Positions 43,050 through 56,021 of a DNA stretch of 64,000 nucleotides are shown piece after piece. Location: assembly GCA_948567375.1 (NCBI GenBank), contig OX419759.1, positions 62,772,593 to 62,836,592 on the forward strand. Direction: 5' to 3'. Positions within the stretch are counted from its first letter, which is position 1. Each line of letters starts with the position of its first letter. The position numbers were made by a program, and so were the translations under genes. Source of the stretch: Lunularia cruciata. Taxonomy: Eukaryota; Streptophyta; Marchantiopsida; Lunulariales; Lunulariaceae. The notes beneath the pieces were generated by a model, which did no database searches, was not told the DNA's origin, and saw only the letters and a program-made list of their open reading frames with translations.

Positions 43050-43460
43050 AGAGAAGGTTCTTTACATGGTGTGCCTTCACACTTGTTTGTTGACTTGTAT
43101 GTTAAAAGATAGCGGTAATAGTCTACAAAATCACTTTTGACTATTAAAGTTGAGTACATTGTTGTAACAAAAGTAGTTAAGGAAGTGATTTTGCTCAAGA
43201 AGTTCATGAATGAGAAAAATTAATCTATACTAAGATCAAATTCTATCATAGTATGATAGCTAGAGCATAGTAAATTTGGCTAGGATTAAGGTATTTCACT
43301 TGAGGAAAAAACATATAGATTTCATTATATTATAGATATCATCAATACTAGAGATGTGCATTTGCAAAAACTAGATGCACAAGAGAATGTTGTTTATTTA
43401 TTGACAAAATCTACTATAATGGAAGGTTTTGATTGGACTTGAAATACTAGTTGGTGCAAG
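43050..43460 (+). pseudogene. copia RNase H remnant
   Basis: Pieces resembling KVEYIVVTKVVKEVILLKKF (family STTEAEYIAxxxAxKEAxWL) and, later, HLQKLDAQENVVYLLTKST (family ENxADxxTKxL) mark the end of copia pol. Confidence 0.65.
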
Positions 43461-45872
43461 AATGATCTAGTTTTTTAGAGATATTTAGTTTAGTATTACA
43501 ATTACTTGGAAGATGCTTTTTGTTTGGATTTAACCAAGATTTTGAATCAACAAGGATTAGATAGAGTTGTTGATTGCCCGAGTAGAGTGTGTCATATTTT
43601 AGAGGAGTTTAAAAGTGTGAGCATCACTAATTGAGATTTTAGTACATCAACTCTACATTGTTATCAGATATTTGGCTTTGATTAAAAGTTGAAAACTCTT
43701 GGATCCATAAACCTTTTTGGTATAAACTTTTCCTTTAGTCCAAAGATAGTTCATGTGAAGGAATAGTTTACTTGTTGGATCTAGATAAGAATACATGCAT
43801 ATAAGATTTTTTCTAGAAGTTTGGATATTTCTTTGGATTTTTGACCTTTAATAACTTCTTTGCTAGTTGATTGAGCTTCTCCAATCATGAATAATTTTTG
43901 GGTGTACAAATGTTATAGGTATATAAACAAGGGATGAAGAAGTACTCATCATTTTTTCATTACAACTAGCTTGAGTTGTAGAAGTGCCTTGGAGGAATGC
44001 TATAGAGTTTGGTTCTTTGACTTCCAAAGTCTATGATGTGCCTCTTTAATAACTAGCCATGGAACTTTATCTTGAGTAAGAAACAAGCTGGTTCATAGAC
44101 CTACTCAATAATGGAATATTTGATATAGATGCATCCGATAGGTATAGGATAGGTATAGGATAGGTATAGAAGAGAACATATAGGTAGGGTATTGTATACA
44201 AATTGGCAAAATACAAGACAAGGGGTTGATATATATGATGTACTCTGCCATTATGAGTCCTAATGGAGGGCTTTACCCTCTAACTCCTTATAGTCCCCCT
44301 GGGTTCTAAAGGAGACGGAGGTTATTGTTATTAGTTAACGTTATAAATGTTATTTAGTTCACCCTTTGGAGGAGGTGCATCAACACTCTTCTCTAAGATA
44401 ACCCAATTTAGCATATATCTTTACCTCCTTCTTTAATTTTACATATGAAGTTTTTATGTATATAATAATATATTAGTGTATATATATGCCAATCCTTTCA
44501 ATGTTTGATAAAATGTAATACCATATAACTATTAAACGGACAATGACATTGAATTTTATAAAGTAAATAAACATTGGCTTGAGTTTCTTATATGAGAGTA
44601 GCGTTGCTCGTACCTTGAACGGAGCAGCAGAGTTCTTGACCTAAACATCTGTTATTCTTCTGTATTAGCAGTGAATGTGTGGTGCAAGCGGAGAAGAGAG
44701 GATGTTGCCTCTTCCTCCTCGTAGGCAGGTCTTTCCAGCCAAAATAGCGGGAGATTAAGATAGCTCACGACGACAGCTTATCCCTGTGAAGTCTTTCAAC
44801 TAAAGTTACAGTTCAAGACCAAATTCCACTGAAAGCTAATTCAGAATCTCTTTCCTTTCCGCGATCAAGTGCTTGACGGGCATTAGAACCCGTCAGTAGA
44901 TTCGCGGAGTCGAGAACAAGGTGGTACAAAGACTCTTTGAAGGGAGAGAAGGGCGACAAGGCCGTCACTCAATTTGTCTCTTCCTCGCCTCCTGAAGGCT
45001 TGCTCTGAGAGCTTGGCTTTGGCTTTTGCTTACTACAGTACTACTACTGTACGCGCTTCATCTCCCTCTCGCGTATGTCTGCCCTAAACTCTCCATCGCC
45101 ATCACTACCCACGACAGGAAAACTTTGAATTTTCGCTTTTGCTTTGGGTGTGTGCAAGCAGCAGCCAAGCAGGCCTTGGTCTGTATAGCGATTCTGTTGC
45201 CGCTGGTGGGGTGTCCACATTGCGAAATTACCGCATACATTATATGTGTACCTTTCTCGCAACTCTCATATTGACTGAGATTAGTAATCGTTGAATGAGT
45301 TGAAAGTTTGGGCCCGATTCGTGCGGCGCGCATGGAAGATTGCTTGAGACTGCGGGTTTGGAGACAGGGCACTTGACCTAGGCCGGTCACCAGAGGTTGG
45401 AAATTGCTGGCGAAAGTTGGATTTATTTTCCATCATACTTTGTGTCTGGGTATGTGATCTTTAGTGGTCTTCAGAGTAGTGTATTCCACTTTTGGGAACA
45501 TAGAATGTTTATCTGGTGCGGACGGTGTTAACAACCTTCTCCAATTTTGCTGGGAAACTCCTCTTGGGAATGAGCTGAGGAAGAAACTTCTGTTGATACT
45601 GAGGGGAAATTGAAATTGACTGCAACCGTGGCAACCCTTTGGAAGCACTCCCAAAAAATACGGCTGCAAAGGGACTGGATAGACAGTGTGGACGAAAGAA
45701 CTTACATGTTCTATTTAGCGTGAACGGGATGGTCGCTTTTTAGGTTGTAGACAGGGGTCCTCAGGCCATGATCAGCTCTTGGAGGTTGCCGTGAGGAAGG
45801 TGACACAGGCTAGGCTCTTTAGAGCGGGTGTTAGATTGGTATATCTTTGACAGAGGGAAGTCAGTGGGGGTT
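43461..45872. other. transition from transposons to gene space; upstream region of U2AF65
   Basis: 43461-44590 is AT-rich with no recognisable gene and may hold the rest of the copia element. From about 44.6 kb the base composition becomes more balanced and repeats stop. The 5' UTR and promoter of the downstream gene should lie in 44.6-45.87 kb, but I cannot fix a transcription start. Small open frames here (for example 45026-45274) show no family resemblance. Confidence 0.5.
44137..44169. repeat. minisatellite-like tandem repeat
   Basis: Three copies of an 11-bp unit gataggtatag in a row. Confidence 0.75.
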
Positions 45873-48800
45873 ATGGCAGGGGACGACGACGATCGGTATG
45901 GTAGTGATTTGAGGGACTCACCCCCTGTTCGAAGTCGATCTTATCACAGAAGCCCGGAGGATGATGGGAGAGAGGCTTCTCCTCCGGATATTCGTGAAGG
46001 GAGAGAAAATGGGGATCGTTATCGGGAGGTATGTGGCCCCTTCGTAACTATTGCTTCTTGCGAAATCATCCTTATTGCAAACAACATATTAGTAAACAAT
46101 ATCCTAGTACGTCCTTTGGCTAGCCACAGTCTCCTCCATCACGGCGATGTGTAGTTACTGATAGGCATTGTCGCAATACATGCACGGCATTAAATCTCTA
46201 AAATTTTGGCACCTTAAGCAAACCTAAGTAGGCGTTTGGTATGCACGTCATATCTTCTTGTTTACACAGTTCGAGGGAAACAATTAGTCCTCAGCAAAAT
46301 TTTCTGGTTTGAGAACCAGAAAATTTCGTTTCGTACAATCCTCTCCTCTCCGTTAGGCCTTCGATCTTCTTTTGGTATGCGCTCTTCTTCATACCTGGTA
46401 TATTAATTCCGTTAAAATTATTTTCTCATGGTAATGTCGAGCTTTAGAATAGGCTTTTCATACCCTACTTCCACAATTACTGCTCTGGCTTGATATTGCC
46501 GAGGCTGTCATAACCTGCCCAAGAGAACTACCTTCTTGGCATCTTGAGAATCATCTCTGAACTCTCGAGTTTCTAGTCTATTCGATCTTAACAGGAATGG
46601 GTCATGTTCATATCCAATGTACCCTTCGTTTTGTGACTCTGCTGGGATTTCTCACTATAGGATCCATATACCGTGATTGGAAAGTATCAATTTGCTCATC
46701 ATGTTCACCCTTAGACCTTCAGAATATCAACTGAAGACACCTTACAGAGCATACTCTGGATGTCATAAAATAAGAACCAGGGAAGATTTATACAAGGAAA
46801 GAAACGAAAGATCAATGCATAAGGAAAGATTTGGGAGTTATGTTCCACGAAGCCCACCCAGCATTCAAATATCTAAATTTAAAAAGCAAACAAACTCTGG
46901 TGTACGCTTGCCTGAGCATGCTGGATATTTTAAAAGGATTCGATGAGCATCCGTGATATCCTGAAGACCTCACACCTAAACAATTTCTATTAATGAGAAG
47001 TTCACTTAACTGGAGACCATGAGGCGATTATCGTGTTCCACTTCATCTCCTGTCTCGCTAGGAATGAATTTATCTCTAAATCATGTTCTGTATATTAAGT
47101 AAATTGAGATTCTAATTTCGTTGGTCTTTCTGTTCTCGCAACTGCTATGACAAAAGCAATGGTACCTTAACACAGGATTAAGTTTGACGTGGAAGGTAGG
47201 AGTTAGATTACAAATAAGGTTGTGTTATGCTCTATCGTCATTTGTAACATCAAGCAGCTTGTGGTCACCACTAAACCTATCTGCCAACTTTCATGCAGCG
47301 AGGGCCTCGGGAAGATGAGAGGAGTAAGGATAGAATAAGAGAGGATGGTGGACATCGAGAGCGTCGTCGAAGGGAAGACCGCGGTGATAGAGAGAGGGAC
47401 CGGGGTGATCGGGAGCGTCGTCACAGGGATGATGGTGACAGAGGAGAGAGAATGGATCGAGAGAGGTATTAGACCTTATTTTGCAACCAACAGTCCCCGT
47501 TTTTACCACTGTTTTTCATCGAACGCCTGCTTGTGTCGAGTAGGACCGAAATCGAGGAATTATTACAAGTTGAAATGCTGACATTGATTGAAAAGATTCA
47601 ATCGCTGATGACTCTTTGTGCCTGTTGCAACTGACTTATCCATGCATGCACACAGGTCAAGACACGACCATGATCGAGACAGGCAGCGGAGGCACAGGCA
47701 TCGGTCACGCTCTCGTTCCCAAGGTCGATCTCGGGATCATCGTTCTCGCTCTAGATCAAGGTCCAGGGATCGGAAAAGGTATGCTTTCATGATTTGGATG
47801 TGTGCTGGGCTGAAAACATTATTGGGCATCATTAGTAGTAGACGCATCAATTCCATGGACAAAGCACCTCTTTAAAGCCGGGTTTGCAGCATTTTTTATT
47901 ACCATGATCAAAGTACAAGACGCATGACAATTAAAAGTCGTATAAATGGTTCGCGAAATTGAAAAAGAGTACCGTGTTTCTATGGAGGTATGAGTGCATA
48001 TGCATTGCATCTGAGCCGACTCAAATGTCGCGAAGCCGGTCATTTTAAGTTTCTAAGTGTTTTTTGGTGGGTTGTCCTTTCCTTGTTTTGGGGTCTTGGG
48101 GTGAAGGGTCTCTGTGATGCAGAAGCCTTTGGTGCCAGTGTTGCAATGTTGTTTTGGAACTCGCTGGAGCCAAAGAAAGTTCATTGACCTAGCAGTCGTA
48201 GACACATTCTAAATGTACTTAAAAAGGCCTAGTTCCTTCTTCTCTTTAGAACCGTTCTTGAATTCTCTTTACAGGAAGGGTTAAGACATTGATTTTGCCT
48301 TTGACCGAAATATCGCAGCAAGCGGACAAGTGGATTTGACATGGCACCTCCCGGTGCCGCTGTAGTGACAGCTGCTGCAATGCCAGGTGTGTGAAGATCA
48401 AGTTGCTGTTACCTTTGGAAATTTGGAGTACTTTATCGAGTACTTACAGTCGTGCATGTCGAAGATGTTTTTACTCTAATGCCAGTTTGATCGTGTCTCC
48501 ATATCAATCGTCTAAGGCGTCAGCAATGTGTTGTTCTTAATTACTACCCATGAGATTGTTTATGAGTTAGGAAATGCAAAGTTAGGTGTTTCTAGGTCAT
48601 CTAGAAGTTGCAAATGTCGCTCTTACAGTTCTAGAAGCTAGTCACCACTGTATTGAGTTACACAGACGTCAAATTGAAGTTTTACTTCTGTCCATCTGCC
48701 TAGATCAGTAAACGTCATTATACTATTTTCGTTTCCCATTAGGTAGGAAGTGAATATCCTTACTGCTGCATTGAATCATCACGGGTGGAGACTGAAGAAA

Positions 48801-51800
48801 GTTGTCGCTCGTTCATTGTCTTTCTTTGGATGGTCTGTGTTTGTTGTGTCTGTTTTGTTTGCTTTGTGGTCGCGGATGGCATGACGAGCCCATAGTCATC
48901 TGTGCCTCTCAACGAACGTGTCTTCGAAGGCTATATGCACAACGAAGGAGTTTGGGGCACCTTATTATGCATGATTGAACACCTCTGCCCACCCATGGGC
49001 GTGGCCTTGCCTACCCATCTCTTCCTGCCCGTACTGGAGGAATTGCTTTGTTATGTCGATCAGGAGTGGGTATACAATAGAAGTTTGGCTCAACTTCAGA
49101 TCTGCTGCTCAAGGTGTAAAACTATATAGAGCCTCCATGCTTTGGATACTTGCATGGATCAATAGACCTCAAGGGCAGCCTTTTAGTGCAGCAAGAGGGC
49201 TTCTGGATATATGGCATTCAGTGGCTGACCATGCATGAGATTAGGTTCAATGCTCAACCCACAAACAGGGGTACTACCATCAACGGCTGCGGGTGCTGGA
49301 AGTGCCTTATCATCTCTAGGTACCTCCCATATCGTCTCACTAAGTTGGATTTGTGGTTATCATGATAATCGTTGTGAGTGGTTTACATCAGACGTTCTAC
49401 GCACTTTTCCTGTTTGTATAGCTGTTTCAGAGGAATTTCTACCTTTGACCATGACTTGACCACGACACTTCTGTTATGTTTGTCGTCGAAATAATCGGAT
49501 AGCAACCTCCGGCTGTCTTAAATGCGTACCAAATGATTTTGTGGAGCATTTTGCCTCTTTATTAGAATCAAGTGGTTGCTTTTGGGGTCATGTGAACTAC
49601 GAGCTCACATTTCTTGATTCTGCAGGCCAGATCCCAGGGATGGGGCAGCCTCTCCCTGGTGTCTTCCCGTCGATGTTTCCTTTTGCTGGTGGGACACAGG
49701 TATATATTCGGCCCCAAATTTTGTACTTTGAGGTGATCGGCATGGGTTGCTACCTAACTACGACTTCATGTTTGGTGCACCTTTACTTTTGATTCTTTCA
49801 TCTACTTGACTCTAGTGAAACCAACTCATACGCAGAAGTTTGTACAACAGGGTAGAACAGTTCTATTTATAGGTTGGGGTGTGCGATCAAGCGTGGCCAG
49901 CCCCATGATGCCTCGTGCATATCGTCACATGCTTTCTGTACCATTTCACTCGCGCTCTTCATGTCTAGAAGAAGTCGTGCTTCTAACCGTCAACTCCTTT
50001 GCAGTTTGGAGGCCTATCAGCCATGCCTGCACAAGCATTGACCCAGCAGGTGTGCTCTCAGCTTCTACAATTCGCCCTTCCGACAGCTGACAGGGGAAGA
50101 TTTGGATCTGTCAGATCTCTCCTAAACTAGCTTTGTGTGGATGGAGGTCTTGGTACTCCATACCTTAATAGCCCTCAGAGAACTGGTACAGAAAGCTTAA
50201 GAAAAGGAACTGGTACAGCAATCATGTGACGGGACGAGCTATCTACTGGCCACAAACACAAAACCTATTGTGCGTGGGTGAAATTTTTTCTTTCATCATA
50301 ACCTTCAAATGAGGGGGCTTACTGCCTTATCTATCATCCATATTTGCCGAACTTACGTTTCACATCTACCCGAGTGGAGTCCACCTGGATGCTCCGCTCA
50401 CAAGATCTCTCCGAGCTATCCCCATGAAAGCTCCTTCACAACTGTGTGTTAATTTCTCTCTCCTTGCCCGCAATGACGACTGTGGTTGTCAGTTGACAAT
50501 CTAAAAGCTATGAGCTGCTTTCAGTTGTCGTCCTTTTTCTTGGAGGCTATTCTAGCACACTTGCGGCAGGGGTTACCTTCAGTTCACGCTCACCTAGCCA
50601 TTTGCTTTCAGTTTCGCCCAGCCATAAAGACCTCTCTAGACTAAGTCTAGAGAGGTCTTTATGGCTGGGCGAGTCACGTTTGGCTTACCGAGCTCACTAC
50701 CTACTCTATTTTCTTTGGGCACCATCATTATATGTTTAGACGAGCTCTGGAAGGCTGAAGGGAACTGCTTTCTGGTTGATCTGAGCTAACTAGGTGCCTT
50801 CTACCTATCTAGATTACTATAGGTCAAACTTTCAGCTGAGCTGATTGGGTATACTTGGGATGGTTTTGGAAGTAGCTTCAACTTATGTGCGAACTGCAAT
50901 ATCCTACCTGATCTTTACTGGGAATGGAACCCGATCAGGTTGCTGTGTGGTTTGCCTTTAGGGAAGATTCTCACTCAAGGAAGTAAATCGTTCAAAATTT
51001 GGTTTTGTGTGTGATACTGCCTACAACTCCCCGGTGGGGGTCTTGCACATTGGCACATATTGCAATCAATGAGGTGATCACAGTCAATACCCCCGCCGAC
51101 ACTCTTGGTATATCCATGAGGACTGTCCGCATTAGCTGGCCATTGTGTCTTGTGTTTCGTGGCCTGCCGTCCTTGGCTAGAGTCTGGTCCTGTTTTAGAA
51201 ACCGTGTGGAGAATCAGGCCAGGCAACCTGAACTATCCGAGGCTTGTCCGTCTGCTTCATTAATTGAGTATGCATTTATTGAGTTCTGGATCCCCCCTTC
51301 TTCGAACAGCTTCTGCTCTCGTGTCCTAATATCTGTGGCTTGTGCGTCTGCCTCACAAGATAGAGCTTCGTCGGAGCATGTTTGACACTCTTGAAATAGT
51401 ACCTGTTTGTTGATGGTGGTCGATTTGCTCCATGACACTCCTAGCTGCTCTTTCCTGTGATGTGCAGGCAACGCGGCATGCCCGCAGAGTGTATGTAGGA
51501 GGTCTACCTCCAATGGCCAACGAGCAGGTTAGACATATCTTGATGCGCTCTAAGCACAATAGGTGGTCATGAGGCATTCACGTCTTCTACCTGGTACACT
51601 ATGTCATGTCTTGTGCAGTCTTCCGTGAGTATAGAACCTTTCTTAACGAAGGGGTTCCATATTCATACCTTCAATATATCGATACGCTCTGGGTCGGTGA
51701 AAGATGGCTATGAGGGATTTGCTGCTCATACCTTGCTCACAATGTCATGTCTTGTCCAGTCCGACATGGGGTTATGGAACCATGTTTAAAGGACTGGGAT

Positions 51801-54800
51801 TTATATTCATTCACTCATTCTTTACTGAGTACGCTGTAAGCATTTACTGGCATTGGTGCTCAATGATGTTGCGATTACTAGGAAGCTAGTACGGCTGTGC
51901 TTTAGTGAGGGGAAGAAGAGTAACTACCGGTCGCATTGGGCTGTGATGGGCATTATCATACTCCTACGGTTTCTTCATTTTGACTTCAACAATTTCTGTC
52001 TACAGAGCGTTGCCACATTTTTCAGCCAGGTGATGGCAGCCGTCGGCGGTAACACTGCTGGGCCAGGTAAGGTGGGATGTCTGGGCAATGTGTCGATCCT
52101 CCATATTTGTCTGGTAGCGAGGCGAACAAGGCAGTTTCTATGGCACCTAAGTTGGACGCTGTTAACACGAATAGGGGGCCAACTATCTCGTTGCAGATTT
52201 GTGCCTCCATCCTCTAACTTATTTTCCGTTCGTGTAGGGGATGCCGTTGTGAATGTCTATATAAATCAAGAGAAGCGGTTTGCTTTCGTAGAGATGCGAA
52301 CTGTCGAAGAAGCCAGTAACGCCATGGCCTTGGATGGCATCATTTACGAGGTATTCAGGATTTGCTATCTATCGAAGCGCTCAAGACATAACAATGCATT
52401 AGAATTACAGTTTCTAAACGTGTAAGTGGCTTGGAAGTTTATGGAACGCTGTAGCAAGCCAATTCAGACCGATGCAGCCTTGACAAGACTGCAGTAAGTT
52501 GATGTAGTGTGTCAGAAGACCAAACACACTTCTCGCTCCTAGATTCCTAGATTCTTTCACACATCCTTCTCTTTTTTCTTTCACTCATCTTGTCTCTTCT
52601 CCCTAGCACACATAGATGTTTCTGTTCACCGTTCTCTTTCTTGGACACAAGCGCCTTTCTGTCCATCAATATGTTAGATTAAGCATTTACTGAAAGTCAA
52701 TTTGAGAGTTGAGAAGCTTGTTGGTCAACTATAGTGCACCTGTCGTCTTGTCATGAAGCTCCCTGAATAGTCAGTTGATAATTACAGAGTTCACACTGGA
52801 AACTCGTTTGGGTCTAGAAGTCGGTATCTCAGTCGAGTCCGCACATTTTTCTTCGTTAGGCGTCACTTACTTGGTGCAGAAATTTTCCCTTCTTACGTGT
52901 GTATTTATCCCTTCTTTTCTAAAGTACATCTTGAAAGTGTGTATAAGCTATCGGGAGAGCTCATATTTGTTATAGGTGGATATCAGGAGTTTGGGCTTCG
53001 GTGGGGACATAATCTACGACGTTTGCCTCTAACTTACGTTTGGTTTTGTTCGCTCGTCAGGGTGTATCTGTGCGCGTAAGAAGACCTAGTGATTACAATC
53101 CATCTATGGCTGCAACCCTTGGGCCAAGTCAGCCAAGTCCGCATCTGAATTTGGCAGCTGTTGGACTCACTCCTGGGTCTGCCACGATAATCTCAATTGA
53201 TTTTAGCTTCTCACTACATCTCGGCTTTAGCAAAGCATTGTGCAGTTTTACGTCCATGGTTAGTAGTGAAGTGATCTGTCTGTTCACGCATTTTGGTAAA
53301 GTACGATCTCGGCACATCCCTCATATCCGGACAAAATATCTGTGTCGGTCCTTGAGCAGGGCATCTGGTGGTGCTGATGGACCAGATAGGATTTTTGTGG
53401 GAGGTTTGCCCTATTACCTCAGCGAAGAGCAAATTATGGACCTTTTGTCCTCTTTCGGGTACCTGCTTCAAACTGTTTTGGAAATGAAGCTTAATTAGAT
53501 CTTTCTTTCGCTCAGTTTTGCAACTTGTCACTTGAGCTCACCAGGGTTTGTCTTATATATAAAGTACGTGGGTATAGAACCTTGTTCAACGAACGGGTCC
53601 CATATTTGGACACGCAATATGTAATGCGTTCTTTCTGTGATATGTATCATCATAGGCCAGATCTTCTGTAACTCCAATTTGAAGTAGTTCTGGCTTACGT
53701 TTAACTTCAGAGTACGTGACTAAGCATCTTTAATCTTTCAATCATGTAGGCCATTACGCGCATTTGATCTGGTGAAAGATCGTGATACCGGCAACTCAAA
53801 GGGTTATGGTTTCTGTGTATACCAGGTTTGTAATTGCAGTGTGGTTCCGTCTTTCATTAGTTCATTTTAATGTAACCTAATTAGACCAAGTGAAGAACCA
53901 CTTCACTAAGTTGATCCATTCACAAGTGTTATAGGTAGGGGGCCTCTCGTAATTACACACTGTTAAACCAACTCCTGTTAGTAGGACAAACCAATTGGAC
54001 GCGCTGACTTTACTGAAATAATCTGATTTCCTTATTCGTGATGGAAGAAAGCAATCTAAGTGAATATCTCAAGGTAGTGGAGGATTGCTATTACTATCCC
54101 TGATAGCTGATATGTAGCGGACTGGTAAAAATACTGCTGGCAGGATCCTTCTGTTATGGATATTGCGTGCGCGGCACTGAACGGGTTGAAAATGGGTGAC
54201 AGAACCCTAACTGTGCGGAGAGCTTCTGCAAGGTTTGATATCTATTCTTCTGTTTTCTGGTTTATATTCGTAAAAATTTTGTGGTGGCCGTCTTGGCAGC
54301 ATTGCTTGTCTGACGAAAGAAGCGGAGGTGTGACTTGACAAGATAGTACCCATCGAATGACACTCGACTGGCATGTCCGGTGCCTTTGAGTCTTCAGAGT
54401 CCATTTGACACGCTTGATCCAAGCTGTATTGCCTTTCTGTTTCGTAATCTCGTCGGAAGTGCTCTTTTAATTCTTTCTTTCATACTCGCACAGTGGTCTG
54501 GCACCTGGATTGAGATGGTGTCAGAGGGCTCTGATTGTGGTTTTCCGTAGTCATGTTCTCTGTGCGTGGGTCGACTTGTTCCATGCCTGTGTTGTCTATA
54601 GGAATCCTCGTTTAAGAAGCTTTATCGTTACAATGTAATAGTTTGTAAACACTTGATATTTGTTTGAATGAACGTGTATGTAATTAGCGCATAACGTGAC
54701 GAGTTCCCTGCCTCATATCTACGCAGTGGTCAACCGAAGCCTGACCAGGCGAACGTCCTTGTGCAAGCGCAACAACAAATAGCTTTGCAGGTGTGTACAT

Positions 54801-56021
54801 TTACCAGTTTTGGGCGTTGATTTATTTGTGAGACCGAGGTACTTTGCAAGTCGTTTCTGAGAATTTGTCCAATTTATGACGTTCAATTATCTTATGATTT
54901 TGTGGATCTGAGTCTGAGAGCTTGTGGCCTTGTCTGTTGGCTTGTTCCAGATCTTCTCTCAGGTCAGTGAAACCAGGTTTCATAAGCAGTTGAGGTGTTT
55001 TGCCTTCTTATAGTAGTACAGATGGACAGATGCGGACAGTAGGTAACTTGTGTGGTGCCTTGCAGAAGCTAGCATTACAAGCAAGTGGGGCAAATGCTGT
55101 TTCACTGGGTTCGATGGGAATAACTGCTGGAATGATTCCTGGCATGAATTCGAGCATGATGTCTGGTATGCTACCGGGTATGGGTGTTGTGGAAACCGAA
55201 GTTCCAACCAAAGTAGTCTGCTTATCGCAAGTGAGTACACAATCGAAACATATTAGGTTCTTCAGAACCTGATCACGTTAGATCGGTAATTAGATATGGG
55301 TGGCACTACAGTAGACGCAGTAGCCTAGGAAACCTATTCAATGCACCTTACTGTTTCAATAATTTTTCTCTCCTCTCTTCTCTCTTGTCAAGATCAATTA
55401 GAAACTCTTGTTGAGCTTTCGGTAGTGAGAGACTGGTGTCCGAAAGTCCAAACTAAACCCTAAACTCGTCATTTGTTCCCGTGATTAAATCGCGTCAGAT
55501 TTTCTAGCTGCTGCTATGTGGCTAACACTTTATCTTTACTCTAGGTTGTGTCTCCTGATGAGTTAAAGGAAGACAGCGAGTACGAGGAGATCCTGGAAGA
55601 CATGAAGGATGAATGCGGGAAGTATGGTAAGAATAGTGCTGGTCAACACTTTTGCAGGTGAAGATATCTCGTTAGTTGGAATTGTTTTAACATAAAATTC
55701 GGACTTGGTGCAGGTACGCTAACGAATCTGGTGATACCTCGACCGAATCCATCAGGCGAGGAGGTCCCTGGTATCGGAATGGTGAGTCCGATGCAATATC
55801 ACTTAGAACCGTCCATCGTTTCAGCTTTCGACAATATAGATCATTGAACAACCCGCGTGCTGATGCTTTCATTCGTGTGTTAGGTTTTCGTGGAGTTCGT
55901 GGATACGCAAGGAGCTGCCAAAGCTAAGGCAGCCTTGCATGGGCGTAGATTTGGAGGCCATACAGTGATTGCAACATATTACTCCGAAGAAAAGTTTACA
56001 CATGGGGATTATGGAGGATGA
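45873..56021 (+). CDS. U2AF65: splicing factor U2AF large subunit (U2AF65), 18 exons
   Basis: U2AF65 binds the polypyrimidine tract at 3' splice sites in the nucleus and recruits U2 snRNP. Proposed exons: 45873-46028, 47299-47465, 47656-47778, 48319-48386, 49626-49699, 50005-50049, 51468-51527, 52006-52066, 52238-52350, 53061-53176, 53360-53458, 53750-53825, 54144-54232, 54727-54790, 55066-55230, 55545-55626, 55714-55781 and 55884-56021. They sum to 1764 nt with matching phases, 587 residues and TGA. All introns are GT-AG. Domains: RS-rich N terminus (1-115); SGFDMAPPG; RRM1 (about 216-297, RRVYVGGLPP and KRFAFVEMRTVEE); RRM2 (about 336-415, DRIFVGGLPYY and KGYGFCVYQ); C-terminal UHM (about 484-587, ending FTHGDYGG). 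The sequence follows plant U2AF65 closely. The start is the first ATG leading into the RS region. Confidence 0.93.
48273..48318 (+). promoter_or_regulatory. tandem 3' splice sites before U2AF65 exon 4
   Basis: The AG that keeps the frame is at 48317-48318 (atcgcag), with a weak pyrimidine tract. An upstream AG at 48273-48274 follows a good tract (gttcttgaattctctttacag). Using it adds 44 nt and gives a TAA at 48282-48284. This would truncate the protein after the RS region and expose the mRNA to nonsense-mediated decay. Confidence 0.5.
50615..50671. repeat. perfect 27-bp inverted repeat with 3-base loop in U2AF65 intron 6
   Basis: Arms 50615-50641 and 50645-50671 are exact reverse complements around taa. 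In RNA either strand would form a 27-bp stem. There is no target-site duplication or transposase relationship I can see. Confidence 0.85.
51595..51790. repeat. imperfect direct repeat in U2AF65 intron 7
   Basis: Two stretches share acaatgtcatgtcttgtccagt-like sequence (about 51600-51622 and 51742-51763). The downstream tagaacctttcttaacgaag block (51632) recurs in intron 11 at about 53575. These look like local duplications. Confidence 0.4.

Larger units (their letters stand above)
40288..43460 (+). mobile_element. copia-type element, decayed, split by an E LTR
   Basis: Plus-strand remnants appear in copia order: integrase, then RT, then RNase H. Every domain has stops and frameshifts. LTRs were not identified with confidence. 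The E LTR at 41236-41992 interrupts it between integrase and RT. Confidence 0.72.

Noticed and set aside
45026..45390. Overlapping small open frames on both strands upstream of U2AF65
   Set aside because: No family resemblance, both strands open by chance; more likely promoter or 5' UTR sequence.
53040..53498. Single 152-codon frame through U2AF65 exons 10 and 11
   Set aside because: The middle part is intron 10; conserved protein sequence stops at 53176 and resumes at 53360 with fitting GT-AG sites and phases.
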